Counted from the first letter of the stretch, positions 35,409-45,214 are shown. The stretch is DNA of 64,000 nt from an uncultured Bacteroidia bacterium (GCA_903907075.1 CAIVMQ010000067.1:62001-126000); one strand, 5' to 3'. Notes: generated from the letters alone by a model not told the origin. Translations and numbers: made by a program.

Positions 35409-37220
35409 CTACCAGAAGAATCCGTATAAAACGGCGAGTATTCCACAAATTCCTATTGCTGCAATATTGAAGGTATCGGTGGTTTTGAATATCGAACGAT
35501 CAATGACTAATCCTTTTTCGTCCATCGTTTGACTACTAGCATTTAATATCAGTATTGTTCCGATCAGGATAAATCCAAAAACTAATACATAAATTGCCTC
35601 GATAGCCAGATTTTGAAGTGGAATGACAAAAAATGCCACTACAACACCAACAAATACAGAAATAGCAATCATTCTCCATCCAAGCTTAATCGATTTATTT
35701 TTGGTGGCATCATCTGGAAGTTGGTTTTTTACTTCATGTGATTTATCCAAGAGACTTAATCCCACCATCACGACAGTAAGAATCATAAATACATATCCAA
35801 TTCTAAGGATGAACGGTAGTTCTGGGCTGATAAATTTAAATATCATCCCAACAGGAATGGTAAGTAAGGCAATCCAAACGGCAGCTGTCGCAGTGGCTTT
35901 GCGCCAGAATAATCCGCAGAAGAAGATTATAAACTCGCCGGGATAGATAAACCCTGTATATTCTTGAATGTATTGGTAAGCCTGATCGAGCGTTCTTAGC
36001 TGCGGGGCAACGCAGGTTGCAATTATCAACGCAACTAAAGCAACAACGCGACCTACTACAACCAGCTTTCTGTCTTCAGTATCTTTGCTTAAATGGGCTT
36101 TGTAAATATCCATTGTAAAAACGGTAGAGACACTATTTACGATTGAGCTCAATGCGGAGACTGCGGCGGCTGCAATTGCAGAGAATGCAAGTCCTTTTAT
36201 TCCAACAGGAACGATATTGCTTAACAACCAAGGATAAGCTTCATCCGATTTTACCAAATCGGCTCCGAGGGCAAAAGCTGCAATACCGGGAACGACAACA
36301 AGCAGAGGTATTAGCAATTTAAGATAGCCGGCAAAGACTACACCATATTGCGCCTCTTTAAGGCTTTTTCCTGCAAGTCCACGCTGAATGATATATTGGT
36401 TAAATCCCCAGAATGCAAAATTGGTGAGCCACATTGATCCTAGAACAACACCTAGTCCGGGGAGATCTGAGAATGCATCTTTCTTCCCTCCTGAACCATC
36501 GGGGACAAATATGGTTGCTTTCTCGATAATCATATGAAATTTATGGGGTGCCTTATGGATTAGTTCCACAAATCCGGATATAAAACCATGGTCAATACCC
36601 AGTGCGCTTACGGCCAAAAATGTAGTAAGTAAACCGCCAAAAATCAATACAATTACATTGATAACGTCAGTCCAGGCAATCGCTTTCATTCCGCCCCACA
36701 AGGAGTAAACTGCCGAAAAGAACGAAAATCCGATGATGCCATATACCATAGGAACACCAATAATTTTCTCCATCGCCAGTGCTCCAAGGTATAGTACTGC
36801 GGTCATATTCACGAAGATATAGACCAATACCCAGAAAACTGCCATTATCGTGGCTACCCGTTTGTCGAAGCGCTGCGCCAGAAACTGAGGCATGGTATAG
36901 ATTCCTTTACTAATAAATACCGGTAGGAAATATTTGGCAACAAAAATTAGGACTATAGCGGCAATCCATTCGTAGGCTGCAATGGCTAATCCGATTGCAT
37001 AGCCAGACCCCGACATGGCAATAAAATGTTCTGCAGAAATATTCGCAGCTAGCAAGGCGGCACCAATGGTCCACCAAGGAAGTGAACGGCCTGCAAGGAA
37101 ATAGTCAGAGGTTGTTTTTTGCTCCCCTTTCTTTGATCGGGAGACCCATAATCCCGTAAAAACAATGATTGAGGCATAGCCTAAAAAGACGATCCAGTCA
37201 ATCGTTTCAAATCCTTTCAT
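35409..37220 (-). CDS. Sodium:solute symporter (SSS/SLC5 family), probable myo-inositol transporter
   Basis: Integral inner-membrane Na+-coupled transporter of 603 residues with about 13-14 hydrophobic helices. SSS marks are DYFLAGRSLPWWTIGAALLA followed by ANISAEHFI, ALGADLVKSDEAYPWLL, and the Na+/substrate helix GLAFSAIAAAAVSALSSIVN. It is the first gene of the inositol operon and faces the AraC regulator. By context it should bring myo-inositol (or a close relative) into the cytoplasm for IolG. SglT-type glucose/galactose symporters look similar, so the substrate is inferred from neighbours. Confidence 0.88.
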   Translation of the reverse strand: MKGFETIDWIVFLGYASIIVFTGLWVSRSKKGEQKTTSDYFLAGRSLPWWTIGAALLAANISAEHFIAMSGSGYAIGLAIAAYEWIAAIVLIFVAKYFLPVFISKGIYTMPQFLAQRFDKRVATIMAVFWVLVYIFVNMTAVLYLGALAMEKIIGVPMVYGIIGFSFFSAVYSLWGGMKAIAWTDVINVIVLIFGGLLTTFLAVSALGIDHGFISGFVELIHKAPHKFHMIIEKATIFVPDGSGGKKDAFSDLPGLGVVLGSMWLTNFAFWGFNQYIIQRGLAGKSLKEAQYGVVFAGYLKLLIPLLVVVPGIAAFALGADLVKSDEAYPWLLSNIVPVGIKGLAFSAIAAAAVSALSSIVNSVSTVFTMDIYKAHLSKDTEDRKLVVVGRVVALVALIIATCVAPQLRTLDQAYQYIQEYTGFIYPGEFIIFFCGLFWRKATATAAVWIALLTIPVGMIFKFISPELPFILRIGYVFMILTVVMVGLSLLDKSHEVKNQLPDDATKNKSIKLGWRMIAISVFVGVVVAFFVIPLQNLAIEAIYVLVFGFILIGTILILNASSQTMDEKGLVIDRSIFKTTDTFNIAAIGICGILAVLYGFFW

Positions 37221-37251
37221 AAAATTAGTTTCAAAGTTTAATTAGTCTCAA

Positions 37252-37259
37252 CAAACATA
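37252..37259 (-). promoter_or_regulatory. Putative -7 box of the inositol operon
   Basis: Minus-strand TATGTTTG matches TAnnTTTG exactly, 31 nt before the symporter start and inside the divergent region. A matching -33 element is not evident, in keeping with a promoter that needs an activator. Confidence 0.45.
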
Positions 37260-37302
37260 GCATTGATTTTTTCATTGCGATTTTACATTTTTATCCATAT
37301 GT

Positions 37303-37341
37303 AATGCTATTTTAGCATTTTTAAATCAGAAACTCTGATTT
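37303..37341. promoter_or_regulatory. Two perfect inverted repeats in the AraC/symporter divergent region
   Basis: AATGCTA-TTT-TAGCATT (37303-37319) and AAATCAGA-AAC-TCTGATTT (37323-37341) lie side by side, 20 nt before the regulator's start codon. They are good candidates for operator sites of the AraC protein or another inositol-responsive factor. Evidence is the symmetry and position only. Confidence 0.55.
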
Positions 37342-37360
37342 ATGTTAATTGTTAAAGATT

Positions 37361-38302
37361 ATGAAGCCATTTTATCAGAAACTTGCCGCCTTAACTTCCG
37401 AATCTGTTATCTTCTTTGATGAGGAGCGTCCTCATTTTGCTGTTCCCTGGCATTTTCATCCCGAGATAGAAATTCTTTTTGTGGTTAAAAGTTCGGGTAC
37501 CAGTTATGTAGGTGATGGAATACACCGTTTTACCGATGGCGAGATTAGTATTATAGGGGAGAATGTGCCCCATTGGTGGAAGAGTGACCGTAAATATTCG
37601 GATGGGACCGATAACTCCGGAATAAAGGCGCTGATTATTCAGTTTAGGAAGGAGATTTTTGAGTCTAATTTTATCAACCTTCCCGAGATGGCTGCCATAG
37701 GGGAGTTTCTCAAGAAGTCGCAGCGCGGGGTGCAGTTTTTAGGGAAAAGCCGGAAAATCCTGGGGGACCAGATTACTAAAATCTTTCAGCTTTCGGGGAT
37801 TAACAGGATAACCGAATTAATCTTATTATTGGATATGATGGCCAATACCAAGGATTATAAGTATCACTCGAGTATCGGCTATTCAAAGACTGTTAATACG
37901 TATGATTTTTATCGGTTTAACAAGATTCATGAGCATATCATCCTGAATTTTAATAAACCAATCAAACTAGAGGATGTTGCAAATACGGTGAATATCTCTC
38001 CGACGGCTTTTTGTCGCTATTTCAAAAAACATACGGGTAAGACTTTTCTTTCATTCCTCAATGAGATGAGAATTGGTCATGCGTGTAAGTTGATGATTGA
38101 TGGAAAATTACCTGTTGCACTGGCAAGTATGGAGAGTGGGTTTAACAACCTGTCTCATTTTAATGCGCAATTTAAACGCGTGATGAAATTAACGCCAACG
38201 GAATACCAATTGGCGTTTAAAAAGGAGCTAGAACTAGATGAAAAGATTATAGCCAAAGACCAACTAATTGAGCAGGAATTGGTTCATGCAGTCGAAGCAT
38301 AA
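37361..38302 (+). CDS. AraC-family transcriptional regulator
   Basis: Regulator of 313 residues. A TTG frame start lies 12 nt upstream, but the ATG beginning MKPFYQKLAAL is preferred. The N-terminal cupin-like sensor (~15-100; HFAVPWHFHPEIEILFVVKS) would bind a small ligand. The C-terminal double helix-turn-helix (~190-285) shows KLEDVANTVNISPTAFCRYF and FNNLSHFNAQFKRVMKLTPT followed by EYQ. It is divergent from the symporter, with two inverted repeats between them, so it most likely controls the inositol operon in response to inositol or an intermediate. Its only plus-strand neighbours are far away. Confidence 0.9.
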   Translation: MKPFYQKLAALTSESVIFFDEERPHFAVPWHFHPEIEILFVVKSSGTSYVGDGIHRFTDGEISIIGENVPHWWKSDRKYSDGTDNSGIKALIIQFRKEIFESNFINLPEMAAIGEFLKKSQRGVQFLGKSRKILGDQITKIFQLSGINRITELILLLDMMANTKDYKYHSSIGYSKTVNTYDFYRFNKIHEHIILNFNKPIKLEDVANTVNISPTAFCRYFKKHTGKTFLSFLNEMRIGHACKLMIDGKLPVALASMESGFNNLSHFNAQFKRVMKLTPTEYQLAFKKELELDEKIIAKDQLIEQELVHAVEA

Positions 38303-38316
38303 CCGATATTGGGCTA

Positions 38317-40494
38317 CTATTTTTGAGCTGTAGTGAATAATTTGGCGATTTTTTTCTCCCTGAGGTCCCCATTTTCGGAATATCTTGCCATTTTCTTAAT
38401 AAATCCGTTGTACATAGTCAGGGCAGTTTTCTCATAAAACTGATTAATCCCTTCTTTGCGTTCAGCTGTAATTGTTCTGTAATAGCCCGGGCCCGGATCG
38501 ATGGACAGGCGTGCCTGGCACTCCTCGATTGCCTTTATTGCCGTTGAGACAAAAGCCCGTTCACCCTCTGCACCTGATTCATTGGTTAATGAACTGCTCA
38601 TTGCTGAAAGCACTGCCATAGGCTTCTTTAGTGATTCGGGCAATTCTTTTGCCGGCTCAGCGTTGTTTCCCTTCTTGGGGACAAGCGATGGTTTAACCGG
38701 ATAGATAGTTACTGAAGCAGCATCGGGCCATCCCCCTTCTGTTGTGATATCAATTTTTGCAGACTCAGGCAACTGATCATAGTACAAAACCACTTCGTCA
38801 GAGGTTCCACTGATGATTACTTTCCCATTGACTTCCACCGCGGTTATTTTGGGTCCTCCATTGCGGCACGAGAGATAGAGTTGTTTTGAACCAAATCGGA
38901 CCGGATCTTTTTGGGTATATTGCGTTATCGATCCCGGTATCCGTGGCCGCAGTATGAGACGGTCTGCACGGTAATCAAAATCGAATAATCCACGTATCGT
39001 GGCTGCCGGAATCGCAAAATTATCAACCATAACGGCAACGCCACCGACCTTAAATTTTCCAGAGTCGGACCATGGATTAGTTACGTTTTCACCCTGTTGT
39101 GACCATGGGGCATCCATTCTAAAATCTTTTGCCCAGCGCATTGCTCGTGTAGCGGAACGTCTGACATCTTCAAATTTTCCCATCCGGTAATACATCAGAA
39201 TAGCCCTCCCTTCAACAGTACCCCATACTCCTCCATTTACCCAGTCTCCGAAGGTATAGAAACCTGCAAGGTCTTTACTGGTGCGACTCCCATAGCTTAC
39301 ATAGGTATCGTCTAGGCCGGGTGCATTGGTGAGCAGAAAGTCAAAGGGACGAATGGGGCCATAACCTTCAATGGTAGAGTAGATGGATTCTGCAGTATGA
39401 TCATCCACAACTCTTAGAGCTACAGCATCGGCATTGGCAACACCTTCGAGGTAGTTAAATTCTTTTTGACCTATAATGCCATGTTTTATCCCTCCTGGTT
39501 CGACTGACTTAACAAGATAGCCGTTGGGAGCCATAAGCAGGGATAATGACTCCCGCGTAATTTTTTGACGTTGTTCTGCAATTGCTAGTTTGGCTTTGTC
39601 ACCGTTGAATTTATAGAGTTCTACCATTCGGTCGAGTGCGGCAAGGTAGGTTATGGATAATCCGGTAAGATAGCCTTTTCCAAAAGTTCCATCAGGTTGT
39701 TTAACACCTCCGTAGCTTGGGGCTAAAAGGTTGGATGCAGGACCGACCAAAAAGAGGTTGTTTTTGGGATCTCGTGTTTTCTCGATAAACTCGCAGGCAC
39801 GCTCCATCTTAGGAAGATAATGATCGAGTGCTTTTGTATCGCGATTAGTTAATAATATTTCGGATTGCATTACCAATGCAGCTGCGGCTGCTTCATAGAA
39901 CCAGTCGTGCATATCAACATCGCCATCTCCTTGTTTGAAAATGATTTTTCCCGGGGCTGCTGCATCTCCAAGGCTGCCATCAGGAGCAACCATTTCTGAA
40001 AGTTTATCGGGGTTTCCGTCACCCCATTGCCCCTTACGTTTTCCATCGCCCTGGTTATCCCAAAACAGATCCCACGACCGCTGAAGAATGGAAGCCCATG
40101 GCTCCTGTAAAAATGGGGTAGAGGCGTACGAAAAGCCGTAGCTGTTTTGAATCCACCATCCTCCCCATCCGGCTCCTTCAGCAAAGGTATCCCATTCGGC
40201 ATTGTAGATCATCGAAAGATTTGGAACGACAGGATTAGGATGGAAAAAGGCAAATGACTCATCTATAAGTCTAAGAAAACTGATATCGCCTGCTCCGGAG
40301 CAGTATTTGCCCTGATATTCAAATGTTTTAAGCGTAACTTTAAGTGGTGCTTGTCGGGACTTGCCTGTCCCTTTTCTATGAGTAGACTGTACTTTATGTA
40401 CCCCTTTTTTATGCGCGGGTTGTACCTTTTGTGATGCGTTTGAATTCACACTTAAGCTTAGTATGGCAAATAGAAGAACTATTATTTTTTTCAT
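38317..40494 (-). CDS. MGH1/GH63-like (alpha/alpha)6 glycosidase
   Basis: Secreted 725-residue protein: signal peptide (1-20), then a basic segment with a duplicated motif (KVQPAHKKG, KVQSTHRKG) at ~22-42, then a six-hairpin glycosidase domain of the mannosylglycerate-hydrolase/GH63 superfamily type (~55-560). Barrel features are EWDTFAEGAGWGGWWIQNSY, DMHDWFYEAAAAALVMQSE, GLDDTYVSYGSRTSKDLAGF and NGGVWGTVEGRAI. Residues ~600-725 form an extra C-terminal region (ESLKKPMAVLSAMSSSL) not known to me. The exact GH family is uncertain. It is the last gene of the mannosidase locus, so it may act on the same glycan. Confidence 0.65.
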   Translation of the reverse strand: MKKIIVLLFAILSLSVNSNASQKVQPAHKKGVHKVQSTHRKGTGKSRQAPLKVTLKTFEYQGKYCSGAGDISFLRLIDESFAFFHPNPVVPNLSMIYNAEWDTFAEGAGWGGWWIQNSYGFSYASTPFLQEPWASILQRSWDLFWDNQGDGKRKGQWGDGNPDKLSEMVAPDGSLGDAAAPGKIIFKQGDGDVDMHDWFYEAAAAALVMQSEILLTNRDTKALDHYLPKMERACEFIEKTRDPKNNLFLVGPASNLLAPSYGGVKQPDGTFGKGYLTGLSITYLAALDRMVELYKFNGDKAKLAIAEQRQKITRESLSLLMAPNGYLVKSVEPGGIKHGIIGQKEFNYLEGVANADAVALRVVDDHTAESIYSTIEGYGPIRPFDFLLTNAPGLDDTYVSYGSRTSKDLAGFYTFGDWVNGGVWGTVEGRAILMYYRMGKFEDVRRSATRAMRWAKDFRMDAPWSQQGENVTNPWSDSGKFKVGGVAVMVDNFAIPAATIRGLFDFDYRADRLILRPRIPGSITQYTQKDPVRFGSKQLYLSCRNGGPKITAVEVNGKVIISGTSDEVVLYYDQLPESAKIDITTEGGWPDAASVTIYPVKPSLVPKKGNNAEPAKELPESLKKPMAVLSAMSSSLTNESGAEGERAFVSTAIKAIEECQARLSIDPGPGYYRTITAERKEGINQFYEKTALTMYNGFIKKMARYSENGDLREKKIAKLFTTAQK

Positions 40495-40737
40495 ATTTTA
40501 TAGTTTGAAAGCTGAGTATATAAAGCTATTCTCTTCATTTTAAAGTGATAAACTTAAGTTGACAATACTATTTTAGTCAAGCTAAAGAGAAGATTTTTTT
40601 TTAATTACACAATAATGGTATTTAATACTCCGGATAAAAAGAGTTAAATGCATGTCAATTAATAGCATTGTAAAATTAGGTGTTTAATTTGAAATCTTTC
40701 GCAGGTTGCCGCTTTGGCGTTACATCACTATTTCACC

Positions 40738-41889
40738 TTAATCTTTCTTGAGCTTTAACAACTGCACGATTTTATTAAAAATCTCGGTATTCTCATAAAT
40801 ACCGGTGAAATTTTTTGCCCCCGGACCATAGGCATATACCGGTATCATAATTCCGGAATGACCATTGGTCGAGAAATTTCCTGAAACAGTACCACTCTTG
40901 ATGTTTCCGTCTAGCAATGTAAATCCGCCTGTTTCGTGGTCTGCAAGGATAATGACAAGGGTTTGGCCATCTTTCTCTGCCCATTGCATTATTTTTCCGA
41001 TCGTTTGATCGAAATCGAACATCTCTTCCATTAAACGTGGAAGGTTATTTTCATGTCCGAAGTCGTCAATTCTCGATCCCTCGAACATTGCAAAAAAACC
41101 TTTCTTAGATTGATTAAGTATACTCAGTGCATGGAGCGTTGATCTCCCAAATATATCTCCCCGTTCAGTAGCGGGCCCTAATTGCCCCTCCGAAAGCGTT
41201 GAAAATACCTTGCCTTCTTTGATCTTACTTGTCTCATCCCATGAGGTGCATACCTGGTATCCTTTTCCCTTTAACTCATTTAGAAGATCTCTTTTGTCGG
41301 TGCGTTTCGTAAATTTCTCGCGCCCAGCACCAAAGAGGTAATCAACATTGCAATTAAGGTAATCGGCAGCAATCTCCTCCTCCTTATCTCGGTCAATATT
41401 ATGAGCACAAAAGACAGATGGAGTTGCGTCTGGAAGATTGCAGACCACAACAACTCCGGTTTTTAGACCTCGCTCATGAGCAAGATCGGTTAATGAAACC
41501 AGGGATCTTCCAAGAGTATCGACGGCGACACAATGATAGTTCGTTTTAATCCCCGTTGCCATCGCAGTTCCCGCAGCTCCTGAATCGGTAATTAGTTTGT
41601 TCGTACACCAAGTTCTGGTAAATCCGGTATAGGTGCAATTATCGATATTTAATTTGCCATGATTAGCGACCCATGCTGCCGAGACCTGCACCAGTCCCAT
41701 CCCATCACCAATCATAAGAATAACATTTTTTACTTTATCCCCTTTTATCGCCTCTACCTTTATCGTCTCGTATGGCGTATTATTGGTGTAGGAGACAGAT
41801 TTTGCGTAAGCCGATGGCTTATTTTGCCCATTAAGTGGGATCGTATAAAATAGGATACCAAAGATAAATAGGGCTAGAATAGTTTTCAT
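40738..41889 (-). CDS. Secreted alkaline phosphatase (PhoA family)
   Basis: Exported phosphomonoesterase of 383 residues. The upstream ATG gives 12 extra residues without signal character, so the start before MKTILALFIFGILFYTI is preferred. Catalytic features are NVILMIGDGMGL (metal Asp), TDSGAAGTAMATG with nucleophile Ser103, VVCNLPDATPSVFCAHN, FAMFEGSRIDDFGHEN and ILADHETGGFT. It lies between the GH125 and MGH1-like genes on the same strand. The location suggests it removes phosphate from a phosphorylated glycan or from inositol/mannose phosphate released in the periplasm, rather than serving a general phosphate-starvation response. Confidence 0.92.
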   Translation of the reverse strand: MKTILALFIFGILFYTIPLNGQNKPSAYAKSVSYTNNTPYETIKVEAIKGDKVKNVILMIGDGMGLVQVSAAWVANHGKLNIDNCTYTGFTRTWCTNKLITDSGAAGTAMATGIKTNYHCVAVDTLGRSLVSLTDLAHERGLKTGVVVVCNLPDATPSVFCAHNIDRDKEEEIAADYLNCNVDYLFGAGREKFTKRTDKRDLLNELKGKGYQVCTSWDETSKIKEGKVFSTLSEGQLGPATERGDIFGRSTLHALSILNQSKKGFFAMFEGSRIDDFGHENNLPRLMEEMFDFDQTIGKIMQWAEKDGQTLVIILADHETGGFTLLDGNIKSGTVSGNFSTNGHSGIMIPVYAYGPGAKNFTGIYENTEIFNKIVQLLKLKKD

Positions 41890-42017
41890 AATAGATGTTT
41901 TACTGGCACCCATTAAAGGAACCATAGTCTGTGAATTATTGATTTTAATCTCCTAAGACGAGATAGTGCATTACGTATATTATTGTTTATACTTCGTCAT
42001 CGATGAAATGACAACAG

Positions 42018-43442
42018 TTAAAATATCTGATTTAGAATATGCTTACGCTCCTGATGAATTTTTGAGATCAGCTCACCAAAGAGGGTATTAGCCCATGCAA
42101 ACCACGAGCGGGTGAAATTCTCGGGATTATCCTGGTGAAAGGTCTCATGCATAAAGCCGGTGCCGGCATGAGTAATCTTCAGCCATTTAAGACATTGAAT
42201 AATCTCCTGGTCATTTGTTGAGGTCATGGCCCTCATAATTATACTCATTGGCCAGATCATCTCGGCTCCTACATGGGGACCTCCAATCCCGGAAGCTACT
42301 TTACCCTCAAAAAACCAAGGGTTGTCTTTACTTAAGATAAATTTGCGCGTGTTTATATATAGCTCATTATCAGCCTTAATAGTCCCCAGGTAAGGCATTC
42401 CTAAAAGACTGGGGATATTGGCATCATCCATAAATAATCGATTCCCGAAGCCGTCAATCTCGAAGGCTATTGTCTTCCCATAGGAGAGGTGATTTGCCAC
42501 TGCATAATTATGCAGTGCTTTTTCAACAGTATCTGCCAACATGTTACATCTAGATGCAAAAGGGATGTCTTTGAATATGGAGGTTGCCATTTCTCCCATC
42601 TGGCGCAACGAAACCACGGCAAAATAGTTCGATGGAATAAGGAATAAAAAGTTCGTTGCATCGTCAGAAGGTCTGAAGGTGGAGCAGATTAAACCAGTTG
42701 GTTTTATTGGATTTCCATATCCTGCACCACAAACAGTGTCGGTTTGTTTTTCGGTAAGACGCATAAAATGGTATGGCCCATTGCCCGTGAGGCGCTGCTG
42801 CTCCTCGAAGGTCTTGACAATTGATTTAGCCGCATTTAGCCAATTGGGATTGAAAGGGGTTTTATCTTCGGTTTTTTTCCAATAATGGTAGCTTAGTCGA
42901 ATTGGGTAACAGAGCGAATCGATTTCCCATTTGCGTTCATGCAATTCGGGTTTCATATCTGTAAGGTCACTCTTCCATTCGCTTCCCGTAGGGCCAAAAT
43001 TAAACGCATTGGCATAGGGGTCAATCAAGATGCATTTGGCTTGTCTGTTAATCACTCCGACAAAGAGCTTTTTCAGTTGAGGGTCCTGATTGACCAGATG
43101 GAGATAGGGCCAAACTTGTGCCGTTGAGTCACGAAGCCACATCGCATTGATATCGCCTGTGATGATAAATGAGTCTGCTTCTCCTTTCTCCTCAGAGAAA
43201 TGAACAGTAGTATCGAGCGTATTGGGATAACAATTTTCAAATAACCATGCTAGCTCAGGGTCTGCAATATCTTTTTTTATTTTGATGATCTCGGCCTCTA
43301 CGGCCTCACTTTTAAACAGCCGTTTTGAGCTATCGGGACGCATCGAATTTTTTTGCGAAGAGGAAGCTGAGAGGATATTTGGTACTGCAGTAAGTGCTCC
43401 TGCGGTGAGTATGGAGTTGTTAATAAAGGTCCTGCGTTTCAT
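42018..43442 (-). CDS. GH125 exo-alpha-1,6-mannosidase
   Basis: Metal-independent inverting alpha-mannosidase family; characterised members cleave non-reducing alpha-1,6-mannose. The 474 residues begin with a twin-arginine-type leader ([20 protein letters not shown]). GH125 blocks are [20 protein letters not shown] (91-110), [52 protein letters not shown], and the C-terminal [13 protein letters not shown] with [20 protein letters not shown]. It is 133 nt from the trehalase-like gene and in line with the GH92 and phosphatase genes. With GH92 it would strip an alpha-mannan-type chain. Confidence 0.93.
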   Translation of the reverse strand: MKRRTFINNSILTAGALTAVPNILSASSSQKNSMRPDSSKRLFKSEAVEAEIIKIKKDIADPELAWLFENCYPNTLDTTVHFSEEKGEADSFIITGDINAMWLRDSTAQVWPYLHLVNQDPQLKKLFVGVINRQAKCILIDPYANAFNFGPTGSEWKSDLTDMKPELHERKWEIDSLCYPIRLSYHYWKKTEDKTPFNPNWLNAAKSIVKTFEEQQRLTGNGPYHFMRLTEKQTDTVCGAGYGNPIKPTGLICSTFRPSDDATNFLFLIPSNYFAVVSLRQMGEMATSIFKDIPFASRCNMLADTVEKALHNYAVANHLSYGKTIAFEIDGFGNRLFMDDANIPSLLGMPYLGTIKADNELYINTRKFILSKDNPWFFEGKVASGIGGPHVGAEMIWPMSIIMRAMTSTNDQEIIQCLKWLKITHAGTGFMHETFHQDNPENFTRSWFAWANTLFGELISKIHQERKHILNQIF

Positions 43443-43575
43443 AAGAATAAGGTATTTAAAAATTAATTCCTGAATTTGTGATTTGTTGTTTTTCCCTCTC
43501 CTTCCCCCTTGTAGGATATATCAAGGGCATTTTTTCACGTATATTGACTTCTGAAATAGACCACCAATTGAAATC

Positions 43576-45210
43576 TTAGATTTTGTTGAGCCCTGGTTTT
43601 AGCTGAATGGTCTCTGAACCACCCTCCCAGCTAAGAAGTAGTTTTAATTCTAATGTTGAGTTAATCTCAATGGAGGGACGCTCCTTTACGGAACTTCGTG
43701 CTCCACATTTAAATGAGAGCGTTCCATCAGGGCCGATTGGATAGCGGTCTATTCCATGCTCATCGGTAAGGTTAACATGCCACTCAATCGTCTTTTTTAG
43801 AAAGTTCGGGTTGATTCCGAAAATCGATTCGAAAAGTATGGAGACAGGGACGAGTCCGGTCCAGCCAACAAACTCAGGACGGGCAAGCAGTCCGGGTTCT
43901 GATGCTTCGGGTGCGTAATATTCGAAGAAGGTGTTTGTTTTTTTAAATACTTCACCTACCTGTTGGTGGTGCTTTAAGGCGAGATCAAATGCTTGCTTAT
44001 AGAGTCCATTTCGCTGAAGTCCCTTGATTATCATGTAGTTTGTCGGTGCCCATACTCCGCCTTCCCAATATCTGCCATCGGCCTGGTACTTCTCATGATT
44101 AGCCGGCATCGATGGAATTGGATGTTTGCGGTAAAAAGTTGCCGGGTCGAAGAGGTGACCGACGAAGGCTTTTAACTCTTCCTTGGTAAGGATATCACTC
44201 CAAAGGGCCCAGTAGGCTCCGATGCTCATTAAGGTACCTTGACTGCCATCTGCATATTTATCGTAGAAGAAAGATGTTTTAGGATTCCACAATTTCTCGC
44301 GGATTAGTTTTTTCAACGATTTTGTCTCATCCTCAATCTCCTCGATCTCTTGCCAGCGCTCCACGTAAAAACCAAATTCGACAAGTAGTTTACCGATAAA
44401 TAGCTGTTGCAGACAGGTATCGAGCCAAGTCATATGGCCATGAGAGAAGATCGGATTATAGTTCTTCCCAACCCGGGGTTGATTATCCATCCCGGTGCCC
44501 CAGCCACTTGACCAGTAAGAGCCATCCTGCCAGGTACGATTTAATTTAAGCCATTGGTAGTAAGCCACCAGGACCGGGAAAATTTTATTAATCCTGTCCC
44601 ATTCACCAAAGTGCTCGAAATAGACCATTTCGCTCCAGGGGATCACATTCGGACCTGTGCTTGTTGGATCGTATCGGTTAAAACAATCTTCACCCGTATT
44701 TCCCCATATCTCGCGACAGATGAACCCGTCGGGATGTTGCTTGGCGTAAAAATTATCAAGCGTTTTTTGAAACGGATAAGCGCGGGAACCATATCGTGCA
44801 AACAGGGTGATAAAATTGGAATCCCACATAAAGATATTGCCGTTGTATGCTGTATCGATATAAGAGGTGATAAATCCGGATGCCGGGGCAGGATCTTTGA
44901 TGTTTTTAAAGGCAATTTCCCATGTTTTCCAATACATTTCAATTGCAGTTTCGTTCCCTTTCCAATAGGGCACAGGGAGTATCTCCTTTGCTTTTTGAAA
45001 TCCCGGCGAGGCGATAATATTGGGGCGGGCATTTCGAAATTCATTTTCCGTGACAAAAACATTCTTGATGTAGGTGTTTTTATAGGGTAATTTGCCCGTT
45101 GTTGTGGCTATAGTCTGAACAGGATCTTGAGCCAGCACTTTTACTCCGGGTAGCGCTGTGGCTCCGGCTATCAATGCACCTTTGAGAAAAAATTCGCGTC
45201 TGGAGGTCAT
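43576..45210 (-). CDS. Trehalase-like / MGH1-type (alpha/alpha)6 glycosidase with Tat leader
   Basis: Exported 544-residue glycosidase. The leader MTSRREFFLKGALIAGATAL is Tat-like. The body is a six-hairpin barrel of the GH37/GH63 superfamily: TAYNGNIFMWDSNFITLFA, QHPDGFICREIWGNTGEDCF, WQDGSYWSSGWGTGMDNQPR, GRYWEGGVWAPTNYMIIKGL and GFVGWTGL-like EFVGWTGLVPVSILFE. The acidic residues in MWDSNF and GTGMDN are candidate catalytic or binding groups. Whether the substrate is trehalose, mannosylglycerate or a mannan fragment cannot be told. It starts 4 nt after the phosphodiesterase-like gene ends, so the two are tightly coupled. Confidence 0.7.
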   Translation of the reverse strand: MTSRREFFLKGALIAGATALPGVKVLAQDPVQTIATTTGKLPYKNTYIKNVFVTENEFRNARPNIIASPGFQKAKEILPVPYWKGNETAIEMYWKTWEIAFKNIKDPAPASGFITSYIDTAYNGNIFMWDSNFITLFARYGSRAYPFQKTLDNFYAKQHPDGFICREIWGNTGEDCFNRYDPTSTGPNVIPWSEMVYFEHFGEWDRINKIFPVLVAYYQWLKLNRTWQDGSYWSSGWGTGMDNQPRVGKNYNPIFSHGHMTWLDTCLQQLFIGKLLVEFGFYVERWQEIEEIEDETKSLKKLIREKLWNPKTSFFYDKYADGSQGTLMSIGAYWALWSDILTKEELKAFVGHLFDPATFYRKHPIPSMPANHEKYQADGRYWEGGVWAPTNYMIIKGLQRNGLYKQAFDLALKHHQQVGEVFKKTNTFFEYYAPEASEPGLLARPEFVGWTGLVPVSILFESIFGINPNFLKKTIEWHVNLTDEHGIDRYPIGPDGTLSFKCGARSSVKERPSIEINSTLELKLLLSWEGGSETIQLKPGLNKI

Positions 45211-45214
45211 TTTG

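Noticed and set aside
40559-40580. TTGAC...GTCAA inverted repeat upstream of the MGH1-like gene
   Set aside because: The stem is only five bases with a 12-nt spacer in AT-rich sequence and is not distinguishable from chance.
44554-45090. 178-codon plus-strand frame inside the trehalase-like gene
   Set aside because: It is antisense to a gene with a Tat leader and glycosidase motifs; its translation is cysteine-rich and without domain character.
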